From Methanobrevibacter sp. (GTDB lineage Archaea; Methanobacteriota; Methanobacteria; Methanobacteriales; Methanobacteriaceae): 40,510 nucleotides of DNA. The notes under the pieces were generated by a model. It ran no database searches and was not told the DNA's origin. It was given only the letters and a program-made list of their open reading frames with translations. This document shows positions 1 through 8,438 of this stretch, piece by piece. The stretch is from assembly GCF_017406825.1 (NCBI RefSeq), contig NZ_JAFQXT010000022.1, forward strand, positions 1-40,510, given 5' to 3'. A program made the position numbers and the translations under genes. How positions within the stretch are numbered: the stretch's first letter is position 1; the number at the start of each line of letters is the position of its first letter.

Positions 1-28
1 AAAAAAAAGAAGTGAAGTTGAACTTCAC
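1..28 (-). terminator. Hairpin plus T-run terminator after upp
   Basis: Read on the minus strand, a short perfect hairpin (GTGAAG, 5-nt loop, CTTCAC) follows the upp stop codon almost immediately and is followed by TTCTTTTTTTT. This is the expected end of the uraA-upp transcript. The T-run touches the window edge, so its full length cannot be seen. Confidence 0.75.
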
Positions 29-654
29 TATTTGGTTCCATATACTCTGTCACCTGCATCTCCAAGACCAGGCAGGATATATGCATTATCGTTTAATTCC
101 CTGTCAACGACCGCACAGAAGATTTGGACATCAGGATGGTCCTCTTCAATGCGTTTTATACCTTGGGGAGCTGCCACAATACATAGCAACTTAACCTTTG
201 TAACGCCGTCTTGTTTAAGTCTTGAAATGGTTGCGGATGCGCTTCCGCCTGTTGCAAGCATAGGATCAACCACTAAAACTTCCCTATCGGCTATTCCTTC
301 AGGCATTTTATAGTAGTATTCGACAGGCTGGAAAGTTTCCTCATCCCTGTAAAGACCAATATGGCCTATCTTTGCATTTGGAATGACATTTAAAATTCCA
401 TCAACCATACCCATTCCTGCTCTTAGGATTGGAACAACAGCATAATGGTCTTCATTCAACATTCCAGTTTGCATTTTTTCTAAAGGAGTTTCAATAGTTG
501 CTTCTTCAAGCTTTGCATCCCTCATAGCTTCATACATTACGAATATTGATATCTCTGTAACCAATTCCCTGAATACTTTAGTTCCAGTGTCAACATCCCT
601 TAAGAGAGCAAGCTTATGAGTTATTAATGGATGATTCAGGACAAACTCATTCAT
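28..654 (-). CDS. upp: Uracil phosphoribosyltransferase
   Basis: Cytoplasmic salvage enzyme that joins uracil to PRPP to give UMP and pyrophosphate. The 208-residue protein has the normal family length. The PRPP-binding loop DPMLATGGSA is at about residues 130-139, and the uracil-site PGLGDAGDR segment is near the C-terminus. The ATG at 654 overlaps the stop of the upstream uracil permease gene by 8 bp (ATGAATGA), and a GGAGG site lies just before it, so the two are translated from one mRNA as a uracil uptake and salvage unit. A hairpin terminator follows the stop directly. Recognition is from motif and length. Confidence 0.96.
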   Translation of the reverse strand: MNEFVLNHPLITHKLALLRDVDTGTKVFRELVTEISIFVMYEAMRDAKLEEATIETPLEKMQTGMLNEDHYAVVPILRAGMGMVDGILNVIPNAKIGHIGLYRDEETFQPVEYYYKMPEGIADREVLVVDPMLATGGSASATISRLKQDGVTKVKLLCIVAAPQGIKRIEEDHPDVQIFCAVVDRELNDNAYILPGLGDAGDRVYGTK

Positions 655-1936
655 GTTTTTCCTCCGGCACTAAAAGGTTTAAAACAACACCAGTAATTGC
701 TGCAAGGGACATTCCAGAAACGGATAATGATAAATCACCGTATAAAACGGATAATGTTGCACCACCTAAACCTAAAACAAGCATTGTTGCAGCAACAACA
801 ACATTTTTAGTATTGTTGAAGTCGACTTGGTTGTGGATTAATATTTTAAGACCGTTTACACAGATGAAACCGTATAATAATATTGAAATACCACCTAAAA
901 CAGGTTGAGGAATTGCAGTTAAGAGTGCGGTCAAGTGTCCTGAGAATGCGAATATTATTGCAATAAGTGCTGCAAGACCGATAACATAAGTTGATGCTAC
1001 ACGTGTCATTCCGACAACAGAGGTATTTTCACCGTATGTTGTGTTTGCAGGACCTCCTAAGAATGCTGCTAAGAATGTTGCAAGACCGTCACCGAGCAAT
1101 GTTCTTTGAAGACCAGGATCTTCAATTAAATCACGGCCGATAATCTCACTCAATACCTTGTGGTCCCCAACGTGTTCCACCATCGTTACCAGCGCAATTG
1201 GAACAATAGTAAGAACTGCAGTAAAGTTTAAGTCATAATTCATTATCGGCAAGTAGAATTTAGGAACTTCAATCAGATGGGCAGTCCATACCGGTGCAAA
1301 GTCCACCATACCGAGTAGTGCTGCGGCAATGTAACCGAAAATAATACCAATCAGGAACGGAATTACCTGTTGGATTCCTCTTCCACGCACTGCTACGATT
1401 GCAGTCATGATGAAAGCAACCAGTGCTACGGCCAAGTTCGTCCATGGAACCACTGTTAAATCCAATCCGATTTCCTGAATAGCGGTTGGAGCAAGTGACA
1501 AACCGATTACCATAATCATCGGACCGACGACAACAGGAGGCAGTAACTTATTAATCCATCCCGGACCGGATACTCGGATAATTAAGGAAATAATCACATA
1601 AACAATACCTACAATCATTAAAGCAGTGAATACACTTCCAGTACCCCCGATTGCATAACCTGCAACCATAGGAGCAATGAACGCAAACGAACTTCCCAGA
1701 TATACTGGGCTTCTATTACGGGTACAAACCAGATAGATTAGTGTACCTAAACCAGATGAAACCAATGCTACAGGAATTGATAAAATATCTGCACCTGCAG
1801 TGGTATTTACAACGATAGGAACCAAAATTGTGGCTCCGAACATTGCACATACATGCTGAACAGCAAGCAAAACCCACCTAAGTGCTGAAGGCTTTTCACC
1901 AGTACCCAGTAGCATATTACTATTTTCTTCCGCCAT
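647..1936 (-). CDS. uraA: Uracil permease (uracil/xanthine NCS2 family)
   Basis: Membrane transporter of the nucleobase:cation symporter-2 family, importing uracil. The 429-residue protein is almost entirely hydrophobic helices, about 14 segments as in UraA, with the family signature near GPANTTYGENTSVVGMT around residues 300-316 and the acidic HVGDH segment before it. I start it at ATG 1936, which has GTGAT four bases upstream. A GTG start at 1945 would add three residues but would consume that ribosome binding site. The end overlaps upp by 8 bp, so the pair is a uracil salvage operon. Uracil specificity is inferred from the upp linkage; other nucleobases cannot be excluded. Confidence 0.93.
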   Translation of the reverse strand: MAEENSNMLLGTGEKPSALRWVLLAVQHVCAMFGATILVPIVVNTTAGADILSIPVALVSSGLGTLIYLVCTRNRSPVYLGSSFAFIAPMVAGYAIGGTGSVFTALMIVGIVYVIISLIIRVSGPGWINKLLPPVVVGPMIMVIGLSLAPTAIQEIGLDLTVVPWTNLAVALVAFIMTAIVAVRGRGIQQVIPFLIGIIFGYIAAALLGMVDFAPVWTAHLIEVPKFYLPIMNYDLNFTAVLTIVPIALVTMVEHVGDHKVLSEIIGRDLIEDPGLQRTLLGDGLATFLAAFLGGPANTTYGENTSVVGMTRVASTYVIGLAALIAIIFAFSGHLTALLTAIPQPVLGGISILLYGFICVNGLKILIHNQVDFNNTKNVVVAATMLVLGLGGATLSVLYGDLSLSVSGMSLAAITGVVLNLLVPEEKHE

Positions 1937-2130
1937 ACATATCACAAAATTTTCCTATATTTTATCATAAATTGATTAATAATTTTAAAAAATTCTATTG
2001 AATAATTTAATAATTAATATAAAAATATTTAAAATATATAAAAACTTATTTTAAATATCTTATAACAATTTCTGATTATTAATATATATCTGAATAAAAT
2101 AATAAAATACTTTCTGTTTAGAAAAATTGA
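1937..2130. other. AT-rich intergenic region upstream of uraA
   Basis: This stretch is over 85% A/T by eye. It must hold the uraA promoter on the minus strand; TATA-like candidates are the minus-strand reading of 2032-2046 (TTTATATATTTT) and a nearer AAAATATA around 1955-1965. I cannot decide between them. No open reading frame here looks real. Confidence 0.4.
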
Positions 2131-2167
2131 TATGAAAAAATAAAAAAAAGTGGGAAAAGTTTTCCCA
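2131..2167 (-). terminator. Terminator after queuosine-precursor transporter gene
   Basis: On the minus strand, an 8-bp perfect stem TGGGAAAA / TTTTCCCA with a one-base centre at 2151-2167 is followed by CTTTTTTTTATTTTTT. It lies 8 bp after the stop of the 2175-2816 gene, so that gene is probably transcribed alone and ends here. Confidence 0.8.
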
Positions 2168-2174
2168 TTAAAAT

Positions 2175-2816
2175 TTAAGCTTCTGCAGGTTTTCCTTTTT
2201 CGGCCCATTTTACAGTCATAGTTGTAAATGGTTGAGCGATTACAGTCCAAATCAAACTTAAAATCCAATGTGAGAAGATCATTATCAAGATTTCAACAGG
2301 GGAGTAAACACCAACGAATGCTAAACCAAGGAATACAAAGTTATCGATCAATTGGCTTATACCGATAACACCAAAGTTTAAAACTGAAGAGTATTCTCTT
2401 CCTCTGTTAACGATAGTGGTCATTCTTGCATTTGCAAAGTTACCGATTAAGTAACTGATATAAGATGCTACAAGAATTCTTGGGGTTTGAGTAAATACAA
2501 ATGCTAAGCTTGAATCTCCGGTAAAGAAGTCTGGAGAAGGCAGGAAGAGTATTAAAGTTGTCATGAACACAAACAATACGTCAACAGCAATACCCAATAT
2601 AAGGGTTCTCTGTGCGGTTCTCTCACCGTAAACATCTGCAATTACGTTTGTTAAAATGTATACCAAAGGATAGATTAAAACTCCGGCAGGAGTTTCCATT
2701 CCTAAAAATCCAATGTTGATAATCTTAACTGTGATTAAGTTTGCAATGGTGAATGCCATACAGAAAAATGCAGTAATTATTACTCTTTTTTCAGTAAAGT
2801 CAAAATTCAAATCCAT
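2175..2816 (-). CDS. Queuosine-precursor transporter family protein (YhhQ/DUF165)
   Basis: Integral membrane protein of 213 residues with about six hydrophobic segments. It matches the YhhQ (DUF165, vitamin-transporter-like ECF) family: the TPAGVLIYPLVYILTNVIADVYG stretch near residues 41-64 with the conserved D-x-Y-G, and NFANARM in the middle. Bacterial members import queuine or preQ0/preQ1. In an archaeon the likely cargo is a 7-deazaguanine precursor of archaeosine, or it serves salvage from neighbours; this is inference. There is no clear ribosome binding site before ATG 2816, which would suit a leaderless transcript. It stands alone, with a terminator behind it. Confidence 0.85.
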   Translation of the reverse strand: MDLNFDFTEKRVIITAFFCMAFTIANLITVKIINIGFLGMETPAGVLIYPLVYILTNVIADVYGERTAQRTLILGIAVDVLFVFMTTLILFLPSPDFFTGDSSLAFVFTQTPRILVASYISYLIGNFANARMTTIVNRGREYSSVLNFGVIGISQLIDNFVFLGLAFVGVYSPVEILIMIFSHWILSLIWTVIAQPFTTMTVKWAEKGKPAEA

Positions 2817-3053
2817 ACAAGATTATATTAAATTTTCAAGTATTTAAAAGTAATTATTAAGCTTATTTGAATAAAATAAAATAAAAATGATTTTTTTATC
2901 AAAAATAATAGATTAATATAGATTTTTGAACTCAACCTTTTGATGGCAAGTATTACATTAGTGTCAATTTGAACCTCTCCGACTTGAATAAGCCGGAAAT
3001 TCTTGCACATTTATGTTAAATAATTATTGAAAAAAAGAAAAGGAACAGAATTC
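2817..3053. other. Intergenic region with possible short relic
   Basis: The part next to 2817 is very AT-rich and should contain the promoter of the transporter gene on the minus strand. From 2935 to 3010 base composition becomes more balanced and a small inverted repeat (CCGACTT / AAGCCGG, plus strand, about 2980-2997) appears. A 60-codon open frame on the minus strand covers this, but its second half is low-complexity Ile/Leu/Phe/Lys typical of AT-rich non-coding DNA. I see no supportable gene. Confidence 0.35.
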
Positions 3054-4916
3054 CTATGCTCCGATGTCGGGGATCCTCTCGGAAGTATTCTTGCGCATCC
3101 AATTTGTGCCCATACTTGAATAATAGTTATTTAGTTTATTTTTTGTAGCTTTGCCCAAGTTATATTTGAGTTTCACAATCAACCCTGAGGTATCGTAATT
3201 ATTAAACCTTCCTTTCATGTAATTGACAGTCAGCCATTTTGTTGGAATTGAATGGCTTCCGTGATTGTAATCTCCGGAAGGATTTCCGACTAGAACCTTT
3301 TTGCCGTCTTTACTGATATCCAAAATAGCAACATAATGATTCCATGTATGGAAAATCAAAGCACATCCTCCTTTTTTAAGTTGGGTTATGGCTTTATTAA
3401 ATGAACTTTTATAATAGAGACTACACTTGAAATTAAATTTCTCCAAACCCTTCTTAAGTCCTTTGGTAGTTGAACCGTCAGCGAAAGTCGAACCGGAGAG
3501 CTGGGCCAGGTACTTCTCATTGAAATAGCATCTCAGTACCTGGGTGCACATACTTGAGGATGTTGGACCGCAGGTATAGCCGGTATTCTGAATATCCCTC
3601 ACTTCACTGTAGGTATAGGATTTGCCTTTTAAGGAAACCGTGATCTGTTTTGGCCAGTAGTTTTTCTTATTCATTTTAACGATTTTTGTATTGATTGCCC
3701 TTTCGATTACATTCCATTTTTCACGTTTGATAATATGATTGAGTTTAGGTTCGCTTTTTGATTTGAATGATGTGTATTTGGATAGCCTGTTATGCAGGAA
3801 TAAGGTGTAGCTATCCCTTTTAAGGACATCCCTGTATTGGGCTTTTGTAAGAGTGTATTTCATATCCCCGTCAGCCAGGACATAATTTCCAGGCATCAAA
3901 TCAATGTCCGGAAGTCCATTTTTTAAGGCGATTTTAGATGTGAAGGGATTTTTTACATTGCCCGCAATACCGCTTACTGATTTTTCAGCAGCGCAACCTA
4001 TAATATTTGAAGTTCCATCAAATGTTACAGTTACCTTTATTGTACCTGTGCCGGCAGTTGGCTTAAATATGATAATTCCTTCAGTATTTGTAGTCTTTGT
4101 GAATGTTTTGCTTCCAACTGTAATCTTAACAGTTTTTTTGGAGATTGCTGAAGGTGTGGCGCTTTTGAGATAAATTCTCAAATAACCATTAGTTAAAAGT
4201 ATTGTATTACCAATTGTTAGCGTAGTGGTTGCCGGGACAATAACATTAAAAGTATTTGAAATGGGATTATAATAATCATTGCCTCTGAAAACAACGGTTA
4301 CAGGATAATTTCCTACAGCCAGGCTAATTTTAAAAGCTGATCTGCCTCTATCATTAGTATTTGCAGTATATGAATTGCCGTTAAGGGTCATCTGCACTGT
4401 CTCCCCTTCAATAGCATTCTTATTTACATCCTTAAGATAAACATGAAGATAATTGCCTGAGATGACAGTTGTGTTTAGTGGCGTAAGAGTTGAATCTAAT
4501 TTTAAAATTTTAATATTGAAGGTTTGGTTAACGCCTTCAAAGTTTTCATTTCCTTTGAATTGTACATAAAGTAAATAATTGCCAGGTTTGAAATTCAATT
4601 TTAGAGTAATTTTGCCTTGGGAGTCTGTAATGTCCGTATTATTTGTACTGTCAATTATTGTTGTGAGATTCTGATTGGCTAGAGGATTGTTATCATTATC
4701 CCTAAGATAAATGTCAATTGATTCGGCATAATATGCTGTTGAAGAATTTATAGAAATTTCAGGGATTTCGTTTTCTGTGCCATTTTGTAAAATATCACTT
4801 GGAGTCGGGGAATCATCCAATAAAGAGTCTGCAGATGAATTGTCATCACTAGCAGATACAATTCCAATACTCACTAATAGAATAATTAGCATTATTGAAA
4901 TCTTTATAAACCTCAT
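3054..4916 (-). CDS. Secreted adhesin-like protein with Ig-like repeats and C39-type cysteine peptidase domain
   Basis: 620-residue exported protein. Residues 1-22 form a signal peptide ending VSA. Three Ig/Big-like beta repeats follow at about 50-137, 138-228 and 229-318, each with a G-N-Y-x-V-x-F type ending. A basic linker at about 325-440 vaguely resembles pseudomurein-binding repeats (for example the LP...GNYV and WPKQITVSLKGKSYT segments). The C-terminal 440-600 is a papain-like C39-type domain: TGYTCGPTSSS with candidate nucleophile Cys449, HTWNHYVAI with His527, and GNPSGD with Asn545/Asp549. Similar adhesin-like proteins with a peptidase domain are known in Methanobrevibacter. Likely roles are cleavage of pseudomurein peptide cross-links or of proteins on neighbouring cells; the substrate is inferred. 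The start has a very strong GTGAGGGGGG site four bases upstream. Confidence 0.85.
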   Translation of the reverse strand: MRFIKISIMLIILLVSIGIVSASDDNSSADSLLDDSPTPSDILQNGTENEIPEISINSSTAYYAESIDIYLRDNDNNPLANQNLTTIIDSTNNTDITDSQGKITLKLNFKPGNYLLYVQFKGNENFEGVNQTFNIKILKLDSTLTPLNTTVISGNYLHVYLKDVNKNAIEGETVQMTLNGNSYTANTNDRGRSAFKISLAVGNYPVTVVFRGNDYYNPISNTFNVIVPATTTLTIGNTILLTNGYLRIYLKSATPSAISKKTVKITVGSKTFTKTTNTEGIIIFKPTAGTGTIKVTVTFDGTSNIIGCAAEKSVSGIAGNVKNPFTSKIALKNGLPDIDLMPGNYVLADGDMKYTLTKAQYRDVLKRDSYTLFLHNRLSKYTSFKSKSEPKLNHIIKREKWNVIERAINTKIVKMNKKNYWPKQITVSLKGKSYTYSEVRDIQNTGYTCGPTSSSMCTQVLRCYFNEKYLAQLSGSTFADGSTTKGLKKGLEKFNFKCSLYYKSSFNKAITQLKKGGCALIFHTWNHYVAILDISKDGKKVLVGNPSGDYNHGSHSIPTKWLTVNYMKGRFNNYDTSGLIVKLKYNLGKATKNKLNNYYSSMGTNWMRKNTSERIPDIGA

Positions 4917-4955
4917 TATTCCCCCCTCACAAATTAATGAAAATTATATTCGAAT

Positions 4956-5951
4956 TTAAAACTCGGCTGACTCTTGAATATTGTCCCAGTTTTCACAGAA
5001 CCAATTATGAGTCCTTTCAAGTCCGTCATCGAATGAAACTTTTGGAGAATATCCTAAGATTTCTTTTGCTTTATCGATTGAAGACAACAATTTGGTTTTT
5101 GCATCCCAATCACGGCGAGGAACATAATTAATGCCCGCTTCATTTCCAGTCAATTCATTGATTTTATTTGCCATGTCAATAACGCGGTGATCTTTTCCGG
5201 AACCGAGGTTGATTGCTTCTCCGATTGCTTCTTCTTCAATACCCATTGCAACCAAACCATTACATATGTCATCTACAAAGGTCCAATCCCTTGTTTCGGA
5301 GCCGTCTCCAGTAATTGGTAATGCCTGTCCATTTTTAGACCAGTACATGAAGTTTGGAATTACATTTCTGTATTTTCCTGGAACTTCCCCAGGACCGAAT
5401 ACATTGAAGAATCTTGCGTTTACAATATTCATTTCATATAAATTGTGGAAGTAGTTGGTATAAAGTTCCCCTAGAAGTTTTGTAACTTGATACGGGGTAT
5501 GGAGTGAGATTGAGATATCATGTTCCTGGAACGGCATTTTAGAGTCAAGTCCGTAAACTCCACATCCTGATGATGAATAAACAAACCTGTCGACACCGGA
5601 AAGCTGTGCGTATTGAAGTACTTTTAAAATGCCTATACCGTTTACCATCAAATCCTTTTCCGGATTGTCTACACTGTTTTGGTTTGCGAAGTGTGCTGCC
5701 AAGTGATATACATAATCCGGTTTTTGCTTAAACACTCTTTTTAGGACAGCATCGTCCAAAATATCCCCTTGGATAAATTCAATATTGTCTCTAGGAGGGA
5801 TGTTCCATTCATATGCTGAGGAGAGGTTATCCAATATGATAACTTTTCCAGCACCCATATCTGCAAATTTGCGGGTTAAGTTACTTCCAACGCAACCTGC
5901 TCCACCGGTTACGAGGATTGTTTTATCTTGATATTCAGTATATTCTCTCAT
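4956..5951 (-). CDS. NAD-dependent epimerase/dehydratase (extended SDR, nucleotide-sugar type)
   Basis: 331-residue extended short-chain dehydrogenase that acts on a nucleotide sugar, for example UDP-glucose/galactose 4-epimerisation or a related step in surface glycan synthesis. The N-terminal NAD loop is GGAGCVG at residues 16-22. The catalytic Ser is in SSSGCGVYG (126-128), and Tyr154-x-x-x-Lys158 lies in the YQVTK motif. The C-terminal ETRDWTFVDDI segment is typical for the sugar-binding half. GGTGATaaaATG fixes the start. It lies 13 bp after the CBS gene and 39 bp before the adhesin gene, all on the minus strand, so the three may share a transcript. The exact sugar cannot be read from sequence. 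Confidence 0.85.
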   Translation of the reverse strand: MREYTEYQDKTILVTGGAGCVGSNLTRKFADMGAGKVIILDNLSSAYEWNIPPRDNIEFIQGDILDDAVLKRVFKQKPDYVYHLAAHFANQNSVDNPEKDLMVNGIGILKVLQYAQLSGVDRFVYSSSGCGVYGLDSKMPFQEHDISISLHTPYQVTKLLGELYTNYFHNLYEMNIVNARFFNVFGPGEVPGKYRNVIPNFMYWSKNGQALPITGDGSETRDWTFVDDICNGLVAMGIEEEAIGEAINLGSGKDHRVIDMANKINELTGNEAGINYVPRRDWDAKTKLLSSIDKAKEILGYSPKVSFDDGLERTHNWFCENWDNIQESAEF

Positions 5952-5964
5952 TTTATCACCATAA

Positions 5965-6600
5965 TTACTTTTTAGCTCTGCCTACTCTGCGAGCAACAAC
6001 CATTTCTCCAACGGAAATCAATCCTGCAAAGAATTTTTCAAGTCCTCCTGTTGCCCATATTGCTTCTCCAAAAGTGGAATCGACAATATTTGATTCATAT
6101 TCTTCAGCAGAAATCTTTTTACCGGTAGTTTTTGTGGATACCAAAGCGGATGCTGACATCAGTTCTTCCCAGGTAACGCCTTTAAGTTGGTTTTGCATAG
6201 CCTTATACAAACTTTCAACCTTAATATCGTAGAGATTGGACAATAATTCAACAATGTCGCATGCGCGAACCATACCTATTACCTGATTATCATCATTTAC
6301 GACAGGCACGGTAACGAATTTATTGTTAGCAGTTAAAATTACTGCTTTTCTTGCCGGATCATCTTCATGAACAGTTGAAACTTCTTTACAACTACTCATA
6401 ATCTCGGAAATCTTTTCGTTTCCTTCTCTTAAACCTTTTGTAATATCAAATGCTGTAACCCATCCGATTAATTGTTTTTTATCATTTACAACAGGACAGG
6501 TGAAACGTCTAACATGTTCCATAGCTTTTGAAGCTTCAACAACACTATCGTCCTTATTTAAGTATACAAAATCTTTATCCATCAATTCTTTTGCTTTCAT
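5965..6600 (-). CDS. Two-CBS-domain protein
   Basis: 211-residue soluble protein. CBS domain 1 is at about 1-60 (AKELMDKDFVYLNKDDSV, then PVVNDKKQLIGWVTAFDI) and CBS domain 2 at about 63-125 (TVPVVNDDNQVIGMVRACDI). A C-terminal 80-residue extension has no domain I know. Paired CBS domains usually bind adenine nucleotides or SAM and transmit energy status. It follows the polyferredoxin gene by 17 bp and sits downstream of eha, so it may sense adenylate or ferredoxin-related state for that system; this is inference. As I recall, a polyferredoxin and an IMP-dehydrogenase-related CBS protein also follow eha in Methanothermobacter, which would argue for a real functional link. Confidence 0.85.
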   Translation of the reverse strand: MKAKELMDKDFVYLNKDDSVVEASKAMEHVRRFTCPVVNDKKQLIGWVTAFDITKGLREGNEKISEIMSSCKEVSTVHEDDPARKAVILTANNKFVTVPVVNDDNQVIGMVRACDIVELLSNLYDIKVESLYKAMQNQLKGVTWEELMSASALVSTKTTGKKISAEEYESNIVDSTFGEAIWATGGLEKFFAGLISVGEMVVARRVGRAKK

Positions 6601-6617
6601 AAACAGACCCCATTTAA

Positions 6618-7445
6618 TTAAATCTCAACTCTTTTTAATGCCCCTACAGGACAGTGATGTGTACATTCTATACATCTTATACATTTATCATTATCTAGGA
6701 TTACTTCACCGTCTACCAATTCTATAGCCCTTGTTGGACAATTCTCTTCACATAAATAACAATTTACGCAAGACTCATGATTTACTTCGATGATTCTGCT
6801 GTGGACAACAGGCCCTATGTATCTATCTAAATTGATTGCAAAGTCATTCAGTGAAATTTCACGGCATGCTCCGCATCCAATGCACATGTCCTCGTTGATA
6901 TAGGGATATAATTCATCATCGATAAGCTCGATTCCCAAATCCATATCTGAATTCTCAAAGAATTCCCTGAATTCAAGAGTAAATGCATTTGTTGGACATA
7001 ATGTAGCACAATCATCCCAATTATTATCATCAACTGTATAATCAATTGAAATACTATTCATACGAACTACTCTATGAGCACAACTGATATTGGCCAAATT
7101 ATATTCAATAACCTCACGTTCATCGTCCGGATCATAACTAATTGTATTGTTTATTAGTTTGATTGCGGAAACAGGGCAAGTCTGAACACATATTTCGCAT
7201 TTAACGCATTTATCAGTTATCTTAGCCATCCTAAAAATATTAGCTGGTTCGATTGCATTAACTGGACATTCACCAACACAGGTATTGCACCGTACACATC
7301 TCGGTGAAACAGCAAAAATCTCCTCATCTGCACTAAACTTATCCAGTTCAAATTGGAAATCATCACCATCATCATCTAATTCAACAGATTTTAAAAGAAC
7401 TTCACGTTCCAAGTTCTTTACCTGTTTTACAAAAGATACTTTCAT
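6618..7445 (-). CDS. Polyferredoxin downstream of eha (four intact and two degenerate 4Fe-4S motifs)
   Basis: 275-residue iron-sulfur protein that would carry electrons to or from ferredoxin-linked enzymes. Intact CxxCxxCxxxCP motifs are at Cys50-60, 80-90, 226-236 and 255-265. The central pair is incomplete. The motif ending CATLCP keeps only Cys146 and Cys150, and the one at CIGCGAC keeps Cys188, 191 and 194 but has Ser198 in place of the fourth Cys. By the usual cross-ligation of 2[4Fe-4S] folds, Cys188/191/194 plus Cys150 can still hold one cluster, so I predict five clusters. The N-terminal 45 residues are acidic and lack cysteines. It lies 51 bp after ehaT, just far enough for its own promoter or for readthrough. 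Confidence 0.88.
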   Translation of the reverse strand: MKVSFVKQVKNLEREVLLKSVELDDDGDDFQFELDKFSADEEIFAVSPRCVRCNTCVGECPVNAIEPANIFRMAKITDKCVKCEICVQTCPVSAIKLINNTISYDPDDEREVIEYNLANISCAHRVVRMNSISIDYTVDDNNWDDCATLCPTNAFTLEFREFFENSDMDLGIELIDDELYPYINEDMCIGCGACREISLNDFAINLDRYIGPVVHSRIIEVNHESCVNCYLCEENCPTRAIELVDGEVILDNDKCIRCIECTHHCPVGALKRVEI

Positions 7446-7496
7446 TTTAATACCAACTAAATTATTTATTTTATAAATTTATATGAATTTTATTGT

Positions 7497-8429
7497 TTAA
7501 AAAAATTCCTCCAAGTCTTTTAGAGTAGGGAATTTTTCCATTCCGAATCCTTCAATAGCTTTACTGGCCACCCAATTTCCGATTTTACAGGATTTTTCTA
7601 GGCCATATCCCTTTAAAAAGGAATATAAAAATCCACTATTGAAACTATCACCTGCACCGGTCGTATCCACAACTTCACATTCGAATGCTTCGACTTCACA
7701 TTCGGTTGAATTATCCATTGCAAATACTCCCTCCTCTCCTCTTTTTATGACAACAGTTTCAATTCCCAAATCCAGAAATCCAATAGCCAATTCTTTTAAA
7801 GAATCCTTATTATTATTACATAATAATCTTAATTCTGATTCATTAATCAATAGTATATTAGTTCTCTCAAGGATGGGTTTCAATTCATCGAATCCCTTTT
7901 TGACATATAACATTCCCGGGTCGAAACTCAATATACACTGATCATTGAGTTTTTCCAATAATTCAATTTGTGTGTTGAATGAATCCCCGACAAAAGATGT
8001 GTAATGCATAATTTTACATCTCATAATGTTCAATGGATTTATTTCGTCAATTTTGATTTCATCGTTAACTCCAGGGTCAATGTAAAGGCATCTTTCTCCA
8101 TTTTCATCAACAAAGCCCAAACATTTTCCTGTCGAACCGGTTTCTGAGTAAATTAAATTATTAGCATAAACACCATTAACAGCCAAATGATATTCAATTA
8201 AATCTCCATCATCATCTTCGGCTATTTTTCCAATTATTGAGGTTGAACAACCTAAACGAGATAGTCCAACGATAGTATTGGCTGCTGAACCTCCAGGAGT
8301 ATCAGTTTCACTTTTAATGAAACTTTCCTCATCTTTTGAGACTATATTTTCTACTGAATAGAGCTTATCCACATTCAATGCTCCAAATCCAATAACTTCA
8401 GCATTCAAATCATTATTAAATATTTCCAT
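7497..8429 (-). CDS. ehaT: PfkB-family carbohydrate kinase, EhaT position
   Basis: 310-residue ribokinase-like kinase. It has the N-terminal GG46-47 substrate signature (TPGGSAANTIVGLSRLG) and the C-terminal PfkB motif DTTGAGDSFNSG, with the anion hole and catalytic base GAGD at 258-261. All key residues are present, so it should phosphorylate a sugar, nucleoside or related hydroxyl compound; the substrate is unknown. It is the twentieth and last gene of the eha-ordered cluster, 9 bp after the formyltransferase paralogue. The name rests on this position, and I recall a ribokinase-like gene in the same place in Methanothermobacter. It need not be a structural hydrogenase subunit. Confidence 0.85.
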   Translation of the reverse strand: MEIFNNDLNAEVIGFGALNVDKLYSVENIVSKDEESFIKSETDTPGGSAANTIVGLSRLGCSTSIIGKIAEDDDGDLIEYHLAVNGVYANNLIYSETGSTGKCLGFVDENGERCLYIDPGVNDEIKIDEINPLNIMRCKIMHYTSFVGDSFNTQIELLEKLNDQCILSFDPGMLYVKKGFDELKPILERTNILLINESELRLLCNNNKDSLKELAIGFLDLGIETVVIKRGEEGVFAMDNSTECEVEAFECEVVDTTGAGDSFNSGFLYSFLKGYGLEKSCKIGNWVASKAIEGFGMEKFPTLKDLEEFF

Positions 8430-8438
8430 TTTAAAACC

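Noticed and set aside
2828..3010. 60-codon minus-strand frame between the adhesin and transporter genes
   Set aside because: The second half is low-complexity residues from AT-rich DNA, there is no ribosome binding site and no family resemblance.
2940..3010. PreQ1-type riboswitch in front of the queuosine-precursor transporter
   Set aside because: The GC-richer patch is about 130 bp upstream and shows no recognisable PreQ1 aptamer consensus; such riboswitches are essentially bacterial.
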